The notes under the pieces: model-generated
What the model was told of the DNA's origin: nothing
What the model saw: only the letters and a program-made list of their open reading frames with translations
Database searches by the model: none
Part shown: one piece after another, positions 48,920 through 61,294 of the stretch
How the letters are laid out: every line of letters begins with the position of its first letter
Position numbering within the stretch: the first letter of the stretch is position 1
From: Plasmodium brasilianum
Taxonomy: Eukaryota > Apicomplexa > Aconoidasida > Haemosporida > Plasmodiidae
Assembly: GCF_023973825.1 (NCBI RefSeq)
Contig: NC_090123.1
Span: 440,001-504,000, forward strand
DNA length: 64,000 bases
Reading direction: 5' to 3'
Position numbers and translations under genes: made by a program

Positions 48920-50777
48920 ATGCGTTCACCAGTACTTGTTCTTATAAAGAGAGTCAATAAAATGAGCACAAACGCACAGAGGTTTCACATAGTACTTAGT
49001 AGAGCAAAGGTTGGTAAAAGGCTTTACAGTAGTGAAGTCTTAAAACTAAAACGCAACCCTAACTTAGATAAAATATATACAGGAGAAAAACAAAACTTTA
49101 GCAAAGTACCATTCAAAAAAGAAAAAATTGAGGATATAATTAAAGAGGTCAAATTTGAATATTATTATTTTAGTGAAGGGAAAAATAATAAATATAAGGA
49201 TATACCCCTGAACATAGCTATAATAAAAGAATCAGAATTACCACCATATAAGCAAGTGGACGAAAAATTGCATTTTTCAGTTTTAGAAAATGACTTGAAA
49301 ATTATCTCGACCAACAAAAATAACAGCGTATGCTCCATAGGTACTTTACATAATGAATTCGTATGTACGTAAGTACGTACATTCTATTACTCTGCGTGGA
49401 CAGCCGTGTTATTGCTGTAAAGGCGCTATATACATGTATGCAATTCCGTTTGTCCGCTCGTTTATCTATTTGTGCCTCTAACCAATTCATATGTATCCCT
49501 AATCCGCACAAGTACCAACTTGTGGTTACATCCCTTCACCCATTTCTTCAGGACTTTACGTGAAATGCGGATCCAGGTACGAAGAAATAAACGACAAGGT
49601 GAACGAACAAGGCATGAGTGTAATGATTGAAAATATGGCTTTTCACAGCACTGCGCATTTATCTCACTTGAGAACAATTAAGTCGTTGGAAAAAATAGGA
49701 GCAAACGTAAGCTGTAACGCTTTTCGTGAGCACATGGTATATACATGTGAATGTTTAAAGGAGTATCTACCAGTAGTGACAAATTTATTAATAGGAAATG
49801 TATTATTTCCAAGATTTTTATCATGGGAGATGAAAAATAATGTAAATCGATTGAATGTGATGCGTAAAAAATTATTTGAAAATATTGAAATGTATATAAC
49901 AGAATTACTACATAATACAGCATGGCATAATAATACATTAGGTAATAAGTTATACGTATGTGAATCTAGTGTAGAGAATTATAAATCTGAGAACATAAGA
50001 AATTTTATGCTTAAACATTTTTCCCCTAAAAATATGACATTAATAGGGGTAAATGTAGATCATGATGAATTAACAAAATGGACATCTAGAGCTTTTCAAG
50101 ATTATGTTTCTATACCTTATACAAATCAAAAAGAAATAACTCCTAAGTATACAGGTGGTTTTATAAGTGTAGAAGATAAGAATATAAAGAAAACTAACAT
50201 TGCAATAGCATATGAAACAAAAGGTGGATGGAAATCATCAGATATGATTACTTTAACTGTGTTACAAACGTTAATGGGAGGAGGAGGTTCCTTCTCAACT
50301 GGAGGACCAGGAAAAGGAATGTATTCAAGACTATTTTTAAATGTTTTAAATAATTATAATTTTATTGAATCATGTATGGCTTTTAGTACTCAACATTCAG
50401 ATACGGGTTTATTCGGATTATATTTTACAGGAGAACCATCTAATACTCTTGATATAATAAATGCAATGGCTTTAGAATTTCAAAAGATGAACAAAGTAAC
50501 TGATGAAGAATTAAATAGAGCAAAAAAAAGTCTAAAAAGTTTTATGTGGATGAGCTTAGAGTATAAATCTATTTTAATGGAAGACCTAGCTAGACAAATG
50601 ATGATTTTAAATCGAATTCTTTCTGGAAAAGAATTATGTGATGCTATTGATGCTGTAACAAAAGATGATATAAACCGAGTTGTACGCTTATTCATTAAAT
50701 CGAAACCAACTGTTGTAGTTTATGGAAACATTAATCATGCCCCTCATTATGACGAAATATGCAAAATTTTGGGATAA
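48920..50777 (+). CDS. MPPA: Mitochondrial processing peptidase subunit alpha, two exons
   Basis: Exon 1 is 48920-49340 and exon 2 is 49552-50777, 548 residues. The junction ATA G|GTACTT ... TTCTTCAG|GA recreates the family motif GLYVKCGSRYE. The MPP alpha/beta heterodimer cuts presequences from imported matrix proteins. The start is a basic presequence-like segment (VLVLIKRVNKMSTNAQRF...RLYSS). Residues 172-176 read HSTAH, the position of the beta-subunit zinc site HxxEH, lacking the catalytic Glu, as expected for alpha. The glycine-rich substrate loop GGGGSFSTGGPGKG is at 383-396. The start at 48920 is chosen because the upstream part of the frame begins with TTG; Met15 is an alternative. 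It is tail-to-tail with MDR1, as I remember it in P. falciparum. Confidence 0.95.
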
Positions 50778-51406
50778 AAAAAAAAGAAAAAATGTGCTTC
50801 ATATATATATTTTGACTTATTTACAATATTAGTTCAACATGTTTATTTTTGCACCCGCTTATGCTTTTTAGCCTTATTGTGGCTGTCCATTTGGTTCCCC
50901 ATTTTCCCACGTTTTTATTTATCCATTACATATGTTCATTTTATATATATATATTCATTTTATGTATTTACTTATTTTATGTATTTATTTATTTTATGTA
51001 TTTATTTTATTTCCTTTTTTTTTTTTTTATCTGTTTTCCCTTCTTTAAGTGCACTCACTGTGCATACGTGTACATACATACGCATGTATACACATATATA
51101 GTATATGCTATTTTTTGCATTTTTCAAAAATAGAAGAAAAAATGCAAAGACGACACTTATAAAACAGTGTCTAATCACGCTTTAGTAAGTATGAAAATTA
51201 AGAAAAAAAAAATATATAAAATAAGATAAAATAAAACAAAATAGCTACTCGCTTCAACAAATAATCCTGTACATAGCAGCTGTTAATGTATTTACCACCA
51301 ACATCACGAATTTATTTGGCACATACCTTGTTCATTTCGTAACATGGGGTATTATCAAAAAACATTTAATCAATCAATGGGGGTAGACAATTTTTAAAGA
51401 ATATTA

Positions 51407-51441
<35 letters not shown>

Positions 51442-52557
51442 CAAGACGTGGTCATATATATATTGTGTTTTGAAAATTTGCTGAACAGTTAATCTTTTTT
51501 TCTTTCTGTTTTTCGCTGGTAAAAGTTCTTTGCACAGAGAAAAAGAAATAAAATGGAGAAAAATGAAATGAAACGAAACAGAATTAAAAGGAGTATTCTT
51601 TTTTCTCAGGCTAACACGCAAACACGCTCCGTACAGCCTAGAGTTAACGGAACATTATTTTGCAATTAAAAAGTGTATTATTTCTTCAAGATATTATTTA
51701 AAAAAAATTATTGTCTAATAAGTTGAAACTTGAGTCTGAATACAAAAATATGGAGAGAGTTAATGAATCCTCATATTAAAAAATAATTCGGTTAATTCGC
51801 ATATAAACAGAAAAAAAAAAAAAAAAAAAAAAAAAAAACGTTGGAAAAAAAAAAAAAATGAATAAATAAATAAACATATATCTATCAACATATACATGAT
51901 GGATATGTGGATACATACATGACACAATTACATGCATATTTTTATATGTGTATACATGAGTACAAATCTTATCATACAGTAGACGCATTCATAAAAACGC
52001 ATAAAAGTAATATATATTTTGTTTTTATTGACAAAAAATTTTTTATTTCATGAAGGATATATTAAAAATGGCTTTGACATCATGTGCAACAACTGATCGG
52101 AAGAGTTTTCTTTTTTTTATAAATTTTTTATTTATTTTATTTTTTATATATTTTTTATTTTATTTTTTATTTTATTTTTTATTTTATTTTTTATTTTATT
52201 TTTTATTTACATTTTATATTAATTTTTCATTTAATATACATACAATTTTTTTTTAAAATCACACCCTAATAATATTTAAAAGCGTCATATACGCACTTGT
52301 GTTTACAATGCGAGTGTTCACGTGCACATTTTCAAATTTATGAGATACGACTTCCCTTGCCCTCTCATTTCATACACACAGTCGAACACAGTTACACACA
52401 GTCACATACAGTCACACACAGTCACACACAGTCACACACAGTCACACACAGTCACACAAAATCACACAAAATCACACACTCTTATACTTACAATCACTCA
52501 AACGCATTCACCTACATTTACCTACATTCACCTACAATCACACCCACGTGTAAGTGT
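50778..52557. other. Convergent intergenic spacer downstream of mdr1
   Basis: It contains T-rich tracts with Tyr/Phe-only frames (50930-51030, 52120-52210), poly(A) at 51811-51838 and the 10-bp array at 52375-52470. It should hold the 3' untranslated regions of both MPP alpha and mdr1. No gene is seen. Confidence 0.6.
52375..52470. repeat. 10-bp tandem repeat (ACACAGTCAC)
   Basis: About nine copies of a C-containing 10-bp unit, drifting to ACAAAATCAC at the right end. It lies within 200 bp of the mdr1 stop codon. Related C-rich drift (CACCTACATT) continues to about 52545. Confidence 0.92.
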
Positions 52558-55500
52558 TCACTTGGCCAACTTAACATACTTCTTATATATACCATCCTGT
52601 TCTGCAAGTAGCTCCTCGTGTGTTCCTTGAGACTGCACATAGGAACCTAATCTATCTGGGTTGTTCAAGACAACAATTCGGTCTGACCTTTTGATTGAAG
52701 CAATTCTATGGGCAATAGTAATAATAGTTTTGTCTCCTCTATCTTTAATATCAACAATCGTTTTTTCAATTAATTTTTCAGAGTTCGAATCAAGTGATGA
52801 AGTAGCCTCATCTAGTAATAAAATTTTAGGTTCTCTCAATAATGCCCGTGCAATAGCTATTCTTTGTTTTTGACCTCCTGATAAGTTCTTGCCATAAGGA
52901 CCAACATTTGTATCATATTTATTTGGTAACGATTCAATAAACTCATCAATGGCAGCAAATTTACACACACGTTTAACATCTTCTAAAGTAGCATCATCTT
53001 TTCCAAATTTGATATTCTCATAAATGGACATGTTAAATAACATAGGTTCTTGACTAACAATTGAAAATAGACTTCTTAAATCTTTTAAGTTGTAATCATT
53101 TATATCTACATCATCAAGTAATATAGAACCACTATTTTTGAACAATGTGTATTTATTATTATCGTCATCATCATCAACGTAACGTTCTTTCGAATGTTTG
53201 TTAAATTCATCAGCATTATTCATGGGTATTCCTCCTCCTTCCATATCTGCTCCTTCTTCTGTTACTCCAATGTCGTTATTAGATTTGTTTTTTATTGTGT
53301 CATTTTTAAAAATAATATGATCATTTTTTATATCATAAAATCTCATCAGAAGACTCATAACAGTCGACTTTCCACTACCTGTCTCTCCAACAATAGCTGT
53401 GGTTTTTTTACTTTCACAAGTAAAAGATAAATCTTTATAAATAGGTACATTAGGTCTTGATATGTATCTAAAATTTACATCTTTTATTTCAATTTTTCCC
53501 TTAATATCATCTATGTTCTTTATTCTTATACCGCCAACATCTCTAACATCAATATTCGACTTTCTCATAATCAATGGATAATATTTTTCAAAAGATGCTT
53601 TAGCACTTTCTGAGTCTCCCTTAAGTGACATTAACTTTCCAGCATAACTACCAGTAAATAAAAAGGTAAACAAGGATTTCATAAAATCATCCACTTCAAT
53701 AGTACCTCTTCTTATTAACAAAGAACCAAACCAATATGCAAAACTGTTAACAAATAACTGAGCACTTTGACTAAATCCCCATAAAATTGAATTTACTATA
53801 ATTTTCCTTTTCTGACCTTTATTACTGTAATCAATAGCTTTTTCTATTAACTTGCAAAAGTATTCTTCTAAACCATAAGTTATAACCGTGTTCATATTAT
53901 AAAAAGCTTCTTGTATTAAGAAATTGGGATCTTTAAATATTTCATCATCTGAATTATATACAAAAGCAGTATTACTTCCATAATTATTTCTCTTTTCTTC
54001 TATACCTTTACTTTTTGATAATCTTGCTCTTATTGCAAACACACGCATCAAAATGAAGTATGTACCTGTTAATACTGCTGCTACAATTGGGCAAAAATAA
54101 AACGATATAACCATACTAACTAAAAAGAGCACAATAAAATGTGTAAATATAACAGTATTGTTTACTAAACCTGTTTTTAATAAATGAACATCTCTATTAA
54201 TATGAGTTAATAACAAACCTGGTGCATTCATATCATGATCAAAAAAACTAATTTCTTGATGTAAAATATTTTCAAATAATCTAAGCTTCATTGTCTTTTC
54301 GACCTTTTCACCTATTATATTGTTATAGTAGTTCTTAAGTGTTTCTGATATAAACATAGCTATAGCAATAATAAAAATGTAAAGAGAATACTTGTTTGAA
54401 TTCTTTTCTAAATTAGCAAAGTCGAATAGCGTTGTTACATATTTTGCATATAATATGGCAAATAAGGGATATAATCCACCTGCTACTATAATACTCAGCA
54501 CTATGATAAAAACATCTTTTCTGTATGAAAACATTTCCTTATATACTACGCGTAGGTTATTTGGTCCTTTCGTTTTCTTTCTTCTAAATATTCTTTTAAA
54601 GAATGATACTTTTTCTTCATTTCCATTTGTCGATAATTCCATATCTTTATTTTTAGAAGCTCCCTCCCCGTTTGCATTATTCAACATGCTGCTGTTATTA
54701 TTGTTGTATATACTTTCATTGTCGTTTCCCACATCTGAGTCTTTATAAACACTACTTTTTCTTTCAGAATCATTATCATCACTGCCCTTGTTAGATCTGT
54801 TTGAAGATACCTTCTGATTATTAATCATGGAATAATAAATACCATTTTTATTTTTCATCAAAGAATCATGTGTTCCTTGTTCAATTATGTAACTACCTAG
54901 GTTATTAATTGGATTGTTATTATTGCTACTGTGGTCTGCAGCGTCGTAAGGAATACTAGAATGGCTACCCATATTATTATTTTCCCGATTGGACAAAACA
55001 AAAATTGTATTTGCATATCTGATAGTACTTAACCTGTGCGCAATGATAATAGTAATTCTGTTTTCATTTCCCTTCAAATTGTTAATTGTTTTTTGAACCA
55101 AATATTCTGATTTGTTATCTAAGGAAGATGTAGCTTCATCTAGTATTAAAATTTTTGGATTTCTAATTATAGCCCTAGCAATAGAAATCCTTTGTTTTTG
55201 TCCTCCTGAAAGTTTAGAAGCATTTGATCCTACCATGGTGTCATATTTATCAGGAAGAGCTGAAACAAAATCATGAATTAGTACTTTTTTTGAAACATTT
55301 ATAACTTGAGAATCATCAATTGATTCATATGCCTTTTTCACTTCCAGAAGATCACTAGTCCTATTCGTTTTAATAATATCATTAAAATCTTTTGTACATT
55401 TATTAGTACGACATTTATTCGTATTCTCATCATTATCATTATCCATGTCCTTGTGGTCATTATCCCCGTTCTGAAGATATTCTAAGTCCTGTATACTAAG

Positions 55501-56949
55501 CAAACTATACTTTATATTATTTTTAATAGAATTGCTAAATAATAATGGATCTTGGCTAACAACACCTATTTTTGATCTCCACCATTTTAGGTTTACATCT
55601 TTTAGATTATGTGAATCGTTAATAATAATATCTCCATCTGTTGGGTCATAAATACGTTCAATTAATTTTAAAATAGTAGATTTACCACAACCTGACTCAC
55701 CAACAAATGCATATGTTTTTCCTTCTGTTAAGGTAAAATTTAAATTCTTATATACTTCTACATCTTTTCTAGTATCATAATGAAACTTAACATTTTTAAA
55801 TTGTATCTTATTTATATCAGGTAAGACATCACCTGTATTACCACTACTTTCTATTAATGGTTTACGATTAATTATTTCATACAGATTATTAGTTGCCTCT
55901 AACGATTTCATATATTCACTAATATTTGGTAATATTATAGTAAGCATAAACATACTAATTAGTACACCTAACAATATTGATATAACAGAACCGCCATGAA
56001 AATCATTATTAATGCTCTGTTTACGCATGTCTGATATTATGATCCTAGTACCATACCAAAAACCAAAAGCATAGGATACTAATATAAAACCATTAATCAA
56101 ACCAACATGTAATGATTCCATAAAATTTGCTTTCAACATATATTTACTATACATTTTTTCTGATAATTTAAATTTTCTTAAAATGATATTTTCTCCACAA
56201 TAACTAACAACTGTTCTAATACCTACTAACGCTTCTTCAATAATAGACATTGTGTTATTATTATATAATAATGACGTTTTCTTATTTACCCTTACTTTTT
56301 TATTACATATTACACCACACATATATATTAATGGAAAGACACAAGTAATACATAAAGTTAACCTCACATTTTTAAATAATGACCACAAATATAAACCCAA
56401 AAATGAACTAGCATAGGTAAAAATAGTAATAAATTTTGTTCCTATTCCTGCATTTACTTGTTCTAAATAAAATTCTAAATCTGATTTTAATTTTGATCCA
56501 GAATTATTATCATGAAACTGTCCATCTTGATAAAAAACACTTTTCAAAAATTCAATTTTTAACGTTTTTAAAATTTTTGTTGTTACAACATCCATACAAA
56601 AACTTGATATAAATGATAATATAAATTGAAAAATACCTATTAATACTAAGGACAAAATTATTTCATTTATATCTTCACCTAAATTCATATTTTTCATTAT
56701 ATCTCCAAAAACGGAAATAAAAAATGGTAATGTACCTCCTGATATTGTTGCACATATAAAAGCTATACCCAACAATTTCTTATGTGATGACGGTAAACAT
56801 TTAAAAGGCAAAAAAAATGATATGTTCTGACTCTTTATTTTCCTAAACAACTCCAAAGTCCCTTTCTTATTTAGCTCCTTTTCTACTTCATCTTTTATAC
56901 TAAGGTTACTCCCATCTTTCTTATAGTTTTGATCTTTCTTCATTTTCAT
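52558..56949 (-). CDS. mdr1: Multidrug resistance protein 1 (P-glycoprotein-type ABC transporter)
   Basis: A single exon of 1463 residues; the P. falciparum protein is, from memory, about 1419. It is a full ABCB transporter: membrane domain 1 (about residues 55-350), nucleotide-binding domain 1 with Walker A GESGCGKST at 417-425, signature LSGGQ at 580-584 and Walker B LILDEA at 601-606. An Asn/Ser/Asp-rich linker (about 655-785) leads to membrane domain 2 (about 810-1110) and domain 2, with Walker A GETGSGKST at 1188-1196 and LSGGQ at 1356-1360. Insertions at about 493-530 and 1212-1268 are low complexity. In malaria parasites MDR1 sits in the digestive vacuole membrane, and its sequence and copy number alter response to several drugs. 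At positions matching P. falciparum 86, 184, 1034, 1042 and 1246 this copy has Asn89, Tyr187, Ser1060, Asn1068 and Asp1290. Confidence 0.98.
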   Translation of the reverse strand: MKMKKDQNYKKDGSNLSIKDEVEKELNKKGTLELFRKIKSQNISFFLPFKCLPSSHKKLLGIAFICATISGGTLPFFISVFGDIMKNMNLGEDINEIILSLVLIGIFQFILSFISSFCMDVVTTKILKTLKIEFLKSVFYQDGQFHDNNSGSKLKSDLEFYLEQVNAGIGTKFITIFTYASSFLGLYLWSLFKNVRLTLCITCVFPLIYMCGVICNKKVRVNKKTSLLYNNNTMSIIEEALVGIRTVVSYCGENIILRKFKLSEKMYSKYMLKANFMESLHVGLINGFILVSYAFGFWYGTRIIISDMRKQSINNDFHGGSVISILLGVLISMFMLTIILPNISEYMKSLEATNNLYEIINRKPLIESSGNTGDVLPDINKIQFKNVKFHYDTRKDVEVYKNLNFTLTEGKTYAFVGESGCGKSTILKLIERIYDPTDGDIIINDSHNLKDVNLKWWRSKIGVVSQDPLLFSNSIKNNIKYSLLSIQDLEYLQNGDNDHKDMDNDNDENTNKCRTNKCTKDFNDIIKTNRTSDLLEVKKAYESIDDSQVINVSKKVLIHDFVSALPDKYDTMVGSNASKLSGGQKQRISIARAIIRNPKILILDEATSSLDNKSEYLVQKTINNLKGNENRITIIIAHRLSTIRYANTIFVLSNRENNNMGSHSSIPYDAADHSSNNNNPINNLGSYIIEQGTHDSLMKNKNGIYYSMINNQKVSSNRSNKGSDDNDSERKSSVYKDSDVGNDNESIYNNNNSSMLNNANGEGASKNKDMELSTNGNEEKVSFFKRIFRRKKTKGPNNLRVVYKEMFSYRKDVFIIVLSIIVAGGLYPLFAILYAKYVTTLFDFANLEKNSNKYSLYIFIIAIAMFISETLKNYYNNIIGEKVEKTMKLRLFENILHQEISFFDHDMNAPGLLLTHINRDVHLLKTGLVNNTVIFTHFIVLFLVSMVISFYFCPIVAAVLTGTYFILMRVFAIRARLSKSKGIEEKRNNYGSNTAFVYNSDDEIFKDPNFLIQEAFYNMNTVITYGLEEYFCKLIEKAIDYSNKGQKRKIIVNSILWGFSQSAQLFVNSFAYWFGSLLIRRGTIEVDDFMKSLFTFLFTGSYAGKLMSLKGDSESAKASFEKYYPLIMRKSNIDVRDVGGIRIKNIDDIKGKIEIKDVNFRYISRPNVPIYKDLSFTCESKKTTAIVGETGSGKSTVMSLLMRFYDIKNDHIIFKNDTIKNKSNNDIGVTEEGADMEGGGIPMNNADEFNKHSKERYVDDDDDNNKYTLFKNSGSILLDDVDINDYNLKDLRSLFSIVSQEPMLFNMSIYENIKFGKDDATLEDVKRVCKFAAIDEFIESLPNKYDTNVGPYGKNLSGGQKQRIAIARALLREPKILLLDEATSSLDSNSEKLIEKTIVDIKDRGDKTIITIAHRIASIKRSDRIVVLNNPDRLGSYVQSQGTHEELLAEQDGIYKKYVKLAK

Positions 56950-57007
56950 GGAATGCAGGGCGTAAGATCACAATGTACGTACTATATCTATATCTATCTA
57001 TATATAT

Positions 57008-57062
<55 letters not shown>

Positions 57063-58296
57063 AATATACATATGTAAACGTTATTAAATGCATACAATTA
57101 GTGTGTTCGCTGCTACATTTATCGTCTGTTTGCTGCTATGTCGGTTTGTGTGTATGCTTCTATGTCTGTATATGTGTTTCTTAGTGTGTGTGTGTACCTC
57201 GGTCTCGTACATGCGTGCGCTGTGCACATAAATATACACATATATGGGTTGTGTATACGTTGTATGTGTATAAACTAAACAAGCAAATACGCGCACATAC
57301 AAAAATACAGCGTTCGCGAAAAAGCCGTACGCTGTAAGTATTACAAAACTACAACAAAAAGGATAAAAACAAAATTCAAAATGGAACAAAAATTCATAGA
57401 ATTGTTGTACATACACATATGTGAACATATATAATCATGTATAACTTCATTTATATGTTCACGTATATGTTCATGTATTTCTCTAAGCACATATGTCCAC
57501 ATAAAAATGCACATTCACATACACTTGGTATACTTTTCTGCGCAATATATATAGTATATGAAAATAAATTAAAACGTCCTCAAAACTGCAACATGTAAGC
57601 GGTTAAATTATGCCGTACATAAATAATTTCTCAAATGAATATTTCTCCTTTTTCCCTTTTTAAATAACTTTATAAAAACAATTAAATTATATGACACATA
57701 TATAAATGTATGTATATATACATATATAATAAAATATGTAATATATAGTAATTCTATGCACACTTATATATAAATACTACAAAACATAATACTAACTTAT
57801 TAAAAATTTAAGCGCACAACGGTTCTTTATATTATTTGATAAAAAAAAATGTTCATAAGCGGAAATTAATCTACACTATCTTAACAATTTAACACCTACA
57901 ATCATTACATCATAATCTTTAATGAATAATTGCATTCATTAATTAATAACTCTATCTATACAAATATATATATATTGTTCATTCAAAAAAAAAAAAAAAA
58001 CATAATACATATATACATACATAATATATAAACATATACAATAAATTAAAATATATTAATCTACATATTTTTTATTCTTATAAAAAGATGTACATCTTAC
58101 GGAGTTTAAATCAAACAAGGATGATAATTTTTAAAAAGTGCATTTTTTTTTTTTTTTTTCTTTAAAAGAGCATTTAAAAAAAGCTCATATTCTAAAAGTA
58201 AAATAAAGTTAATCACCTACTTTTCTATGCTATTATATATATATATATATATTATAAATGTATACATATCTATTTGTAAAACTTTATTTTTTCTTT

Positions 58297-58332
<36 letters not shown>

Positions 58333-58442
58333 TATATATAATCTGTAAAATTATTATTTTTTTATTTTACAAAATTTTCTTCGTTATCACTTAAAATACA
58401 TATATATTTATTAGTATATAAATCTATAAAAAATATATCTAA

Positions 58443-58475
<33 letters not shown>

Positions 58476-61138
58476 TTGCTACCTAGTTTACAATTATCTA
58501 TGTGAAAACGGGATTTTTTCATCACCTTTACTCATCTAAATAATATATATTTTATTATTGTTCCATACCTAAACATTATTTATATATACTTTTACTTCAA
58601 CAAGCATAATATATATATGGAGTAGTTTAAAAAAATTATTTAGCTAATTCTATGTATATATATGCATTTATATACGTTTAATATATAGCATAACCCTAGA
58701 TAAAAATGTATAAGAACATATGTAAAAAAAATTTATAATAACATTTAAATATATTTTAATAATATTTTATATATATATTTATATCACTCTAGGGAATATC
58801 ATTAATTTTATCTTTTTAGTATTTTCAATTCCCATGTGTTTCTTTTTCATCGATAATGTAACAAAAACAAAAAACGATTTAAAAAAAAAAAAGATAAGTA
58901 GAATAATAGTAGTCCATACGTATTTTTATTATAAGCATATTATAAATATATAAAAAATACATATGCAAAAAATAATATTAAAATTTACATTTTTAATTCA
59001 TTGTTCTTTTTTTTTAAAAAATAATATCCCATTATTATTGTATGATACTTATTTTAATTTATTTTTCGTTATTTTTTTGTATTTTTTTGTATTTTTAGTA
59101 TTTTATATCATTTTAAGCTATTTTATTTATTTTGTATTTGCCAATAAATCGAAAGCTTGAAGTTTCATTCTGTGTACTCCTTTATAATAATAAAATAAAT
59201 ATTAAAAATAAGTGATACTATTATTTTTTGGGAGGGGCCTTTTTAATTATATGAATAATAAAATAAATGCATGCATACATATATATTCTTGTACATATTT
59301 AGTAAATTTAATAGGTACAAAAAAATATTAACTATTTAATAGAAAATAAAATACTCTTTATTATTATATTATACTACTATGTTTTGCTTAAAAAATTTTT
59401 TTGCTGTTTTATTTATTTTTTCCCGTTTATTAAAAAAATGACATAGATTTAGATCCTATATTAGATATACTATTTTTAATTAGAAAAACGTCTCTTTTTA
59501 AAATGTAAGTATTTTATGTATGTATATATATATATATATATATGTATATGCCATATATATACTTAAGAGTAACAAATATATATATATATAATGAGACTGA
59601 TGCGTGTGATACGTATTTCAAAATATTGTAGTTCATTGTAAAAGAGGAAGAAAAAATACATTTGGTCGGCAGTGCTGTATGTAATATATGAAAATCAACT
59701 TAAATTTTTAAAAAAACTAATAGAAAATGTATATAAAAATTAGTATTCTGTAATTTAAAAAAAAAAAAAAACATTAAATGTTTTAATATGTCCTCTTATC
59801 TATTTTTTATTCATCTTTACAAGTCTTTTATTGAAATTTAATTGATAATTTTTATTACATATGAGCATATTTCAAAAAAAAAAAAAAAAAAAAAAACTCT
59901 TCATTTTATATATTCCCCTTAGAACGAATATACAAAATGAAGAGGAAACAAAATTATGTATGTGAGTAATTATAAAAGTGATAATTAATTTTTCTTTTTA
60001 TTTTTATTTTATTTAATTCCTCTTTTAATTAAAATTACGTAGCTATTATTTTCAGTAAACAGCTATACAAAAAGTAAATATTATTAAAAAGATGTAACAA
60101 TAAAATAATCAAATTAAAAGTTTTAATTAATCAAGTTTTCCTGATTGCCCAAATGTGTTTTTTATTATATATATACATACCAGTCCAACGAACGAGTATA
60201 AAACAAAACTTACATAATATATATAGAATTAACATATACACATGCGCCTATACACAATTCGCCTTTGCTGTTATTTTCCTTTAATGCAGTTGTAAACATA
60301 TTTAAAAAAAAAAAGAAAAAAGAAAATAAGGAATCAGGATATAAGAAAATGAAGTATTATATGATGAAATAAATAATAAATAATAAATGCGTATATATTT
60401 AATTGTATATATTTAAACATCATAATGAAGCAATATGATGCGTGCACTGTGTGATCTATATATATTGTCATATAAAAAATGTGCATATATAAAAAGAGAA
60501 AAAAAAAAATGGTTTCATATAACTGTGTAGATGTAGATATAGATATGTATACTACATATAAGCATTATATATATTTCTAATGATCAATAACAAAATAAAT
60601 TTTATTAAATTGTAAATAAAAAAAGAAAAATGTATAGAATGGAAAAAAAAAAAAAAAAAAGGTGCAGTAAAAATATACCATACACGGCTTGAATACAATA
60701 ATATTTGTAGTGATGTACACACATACATACACATATGAATTACATAGATGTATTATATACATATATAATCATATTTAAAGAAAAATACAATTTTGCAAAC
60801 ATATCAATGCGTTTTCAATGTTTTATACTTTAAAGCTGTGAAACCCCTTTTAAATTCACTATTCAAAAAAATGGCTGTACAATTAAAAAATACAATAATA
60901 GAATATGAAAAAAAAATATATCCATAAAAATGCATATATATAAACACATAATACATATATATAAATATATAATACATATACATATATACATATACATATA
61001 TACATATACACAATGTAATAAAATAATATAAAATCTCAAACATTTTTCATTAGTCTTTTATACCTAGCGAGCCTATTTTACCCGCAAATATTTCTCTATA
61101 TATGTGTTTCAATCAATCTAATTTTTACCCATAAATAA

Positions 61139-61187
<49 letters not shown>

Positions 61188-61294
61188 GTGTTTCCACATT
61201 GCTCCATTTACGTATACATATGCATACATTCAAGCTTTCAGCTATACTTCCTCATTGGTAACTGCTTTCAATGCATACAAACAATGGAACGACA
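56950..61294. other. Long spacer upstream of mdr1
   Basis: A 4.3-kb region between the mdr1 start and the 3' end of the zinc-ribbon gene, so it should contain the mdr1 promoter and leader. The first 600 bp are richer in G+C and in GT/CA steps (57084-57330) than the rest. After that come poly(A)/(T) and (AT)n tracts. A hydrophobic 65-residue frame at 58963-59160 has AT-rich composition and no other support. No RNA gene is recognisable. Confidence 0.5.

Noticed and set aside
57084..57428. Possible structured RNA or tRNA in the GC-richer block upstream of mdr1
   Set aside because: No cloverleaf, box elements or compact hairpin set could be recognised by eye.
58963..59160. Hydrophobic 65-residue plus-strand frame upstream of mdr1
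   Set aside because: Phe/Ile/Leu/Tyr composition is what T-rich DNA encodes by chance; no flanking splice sites or domain.
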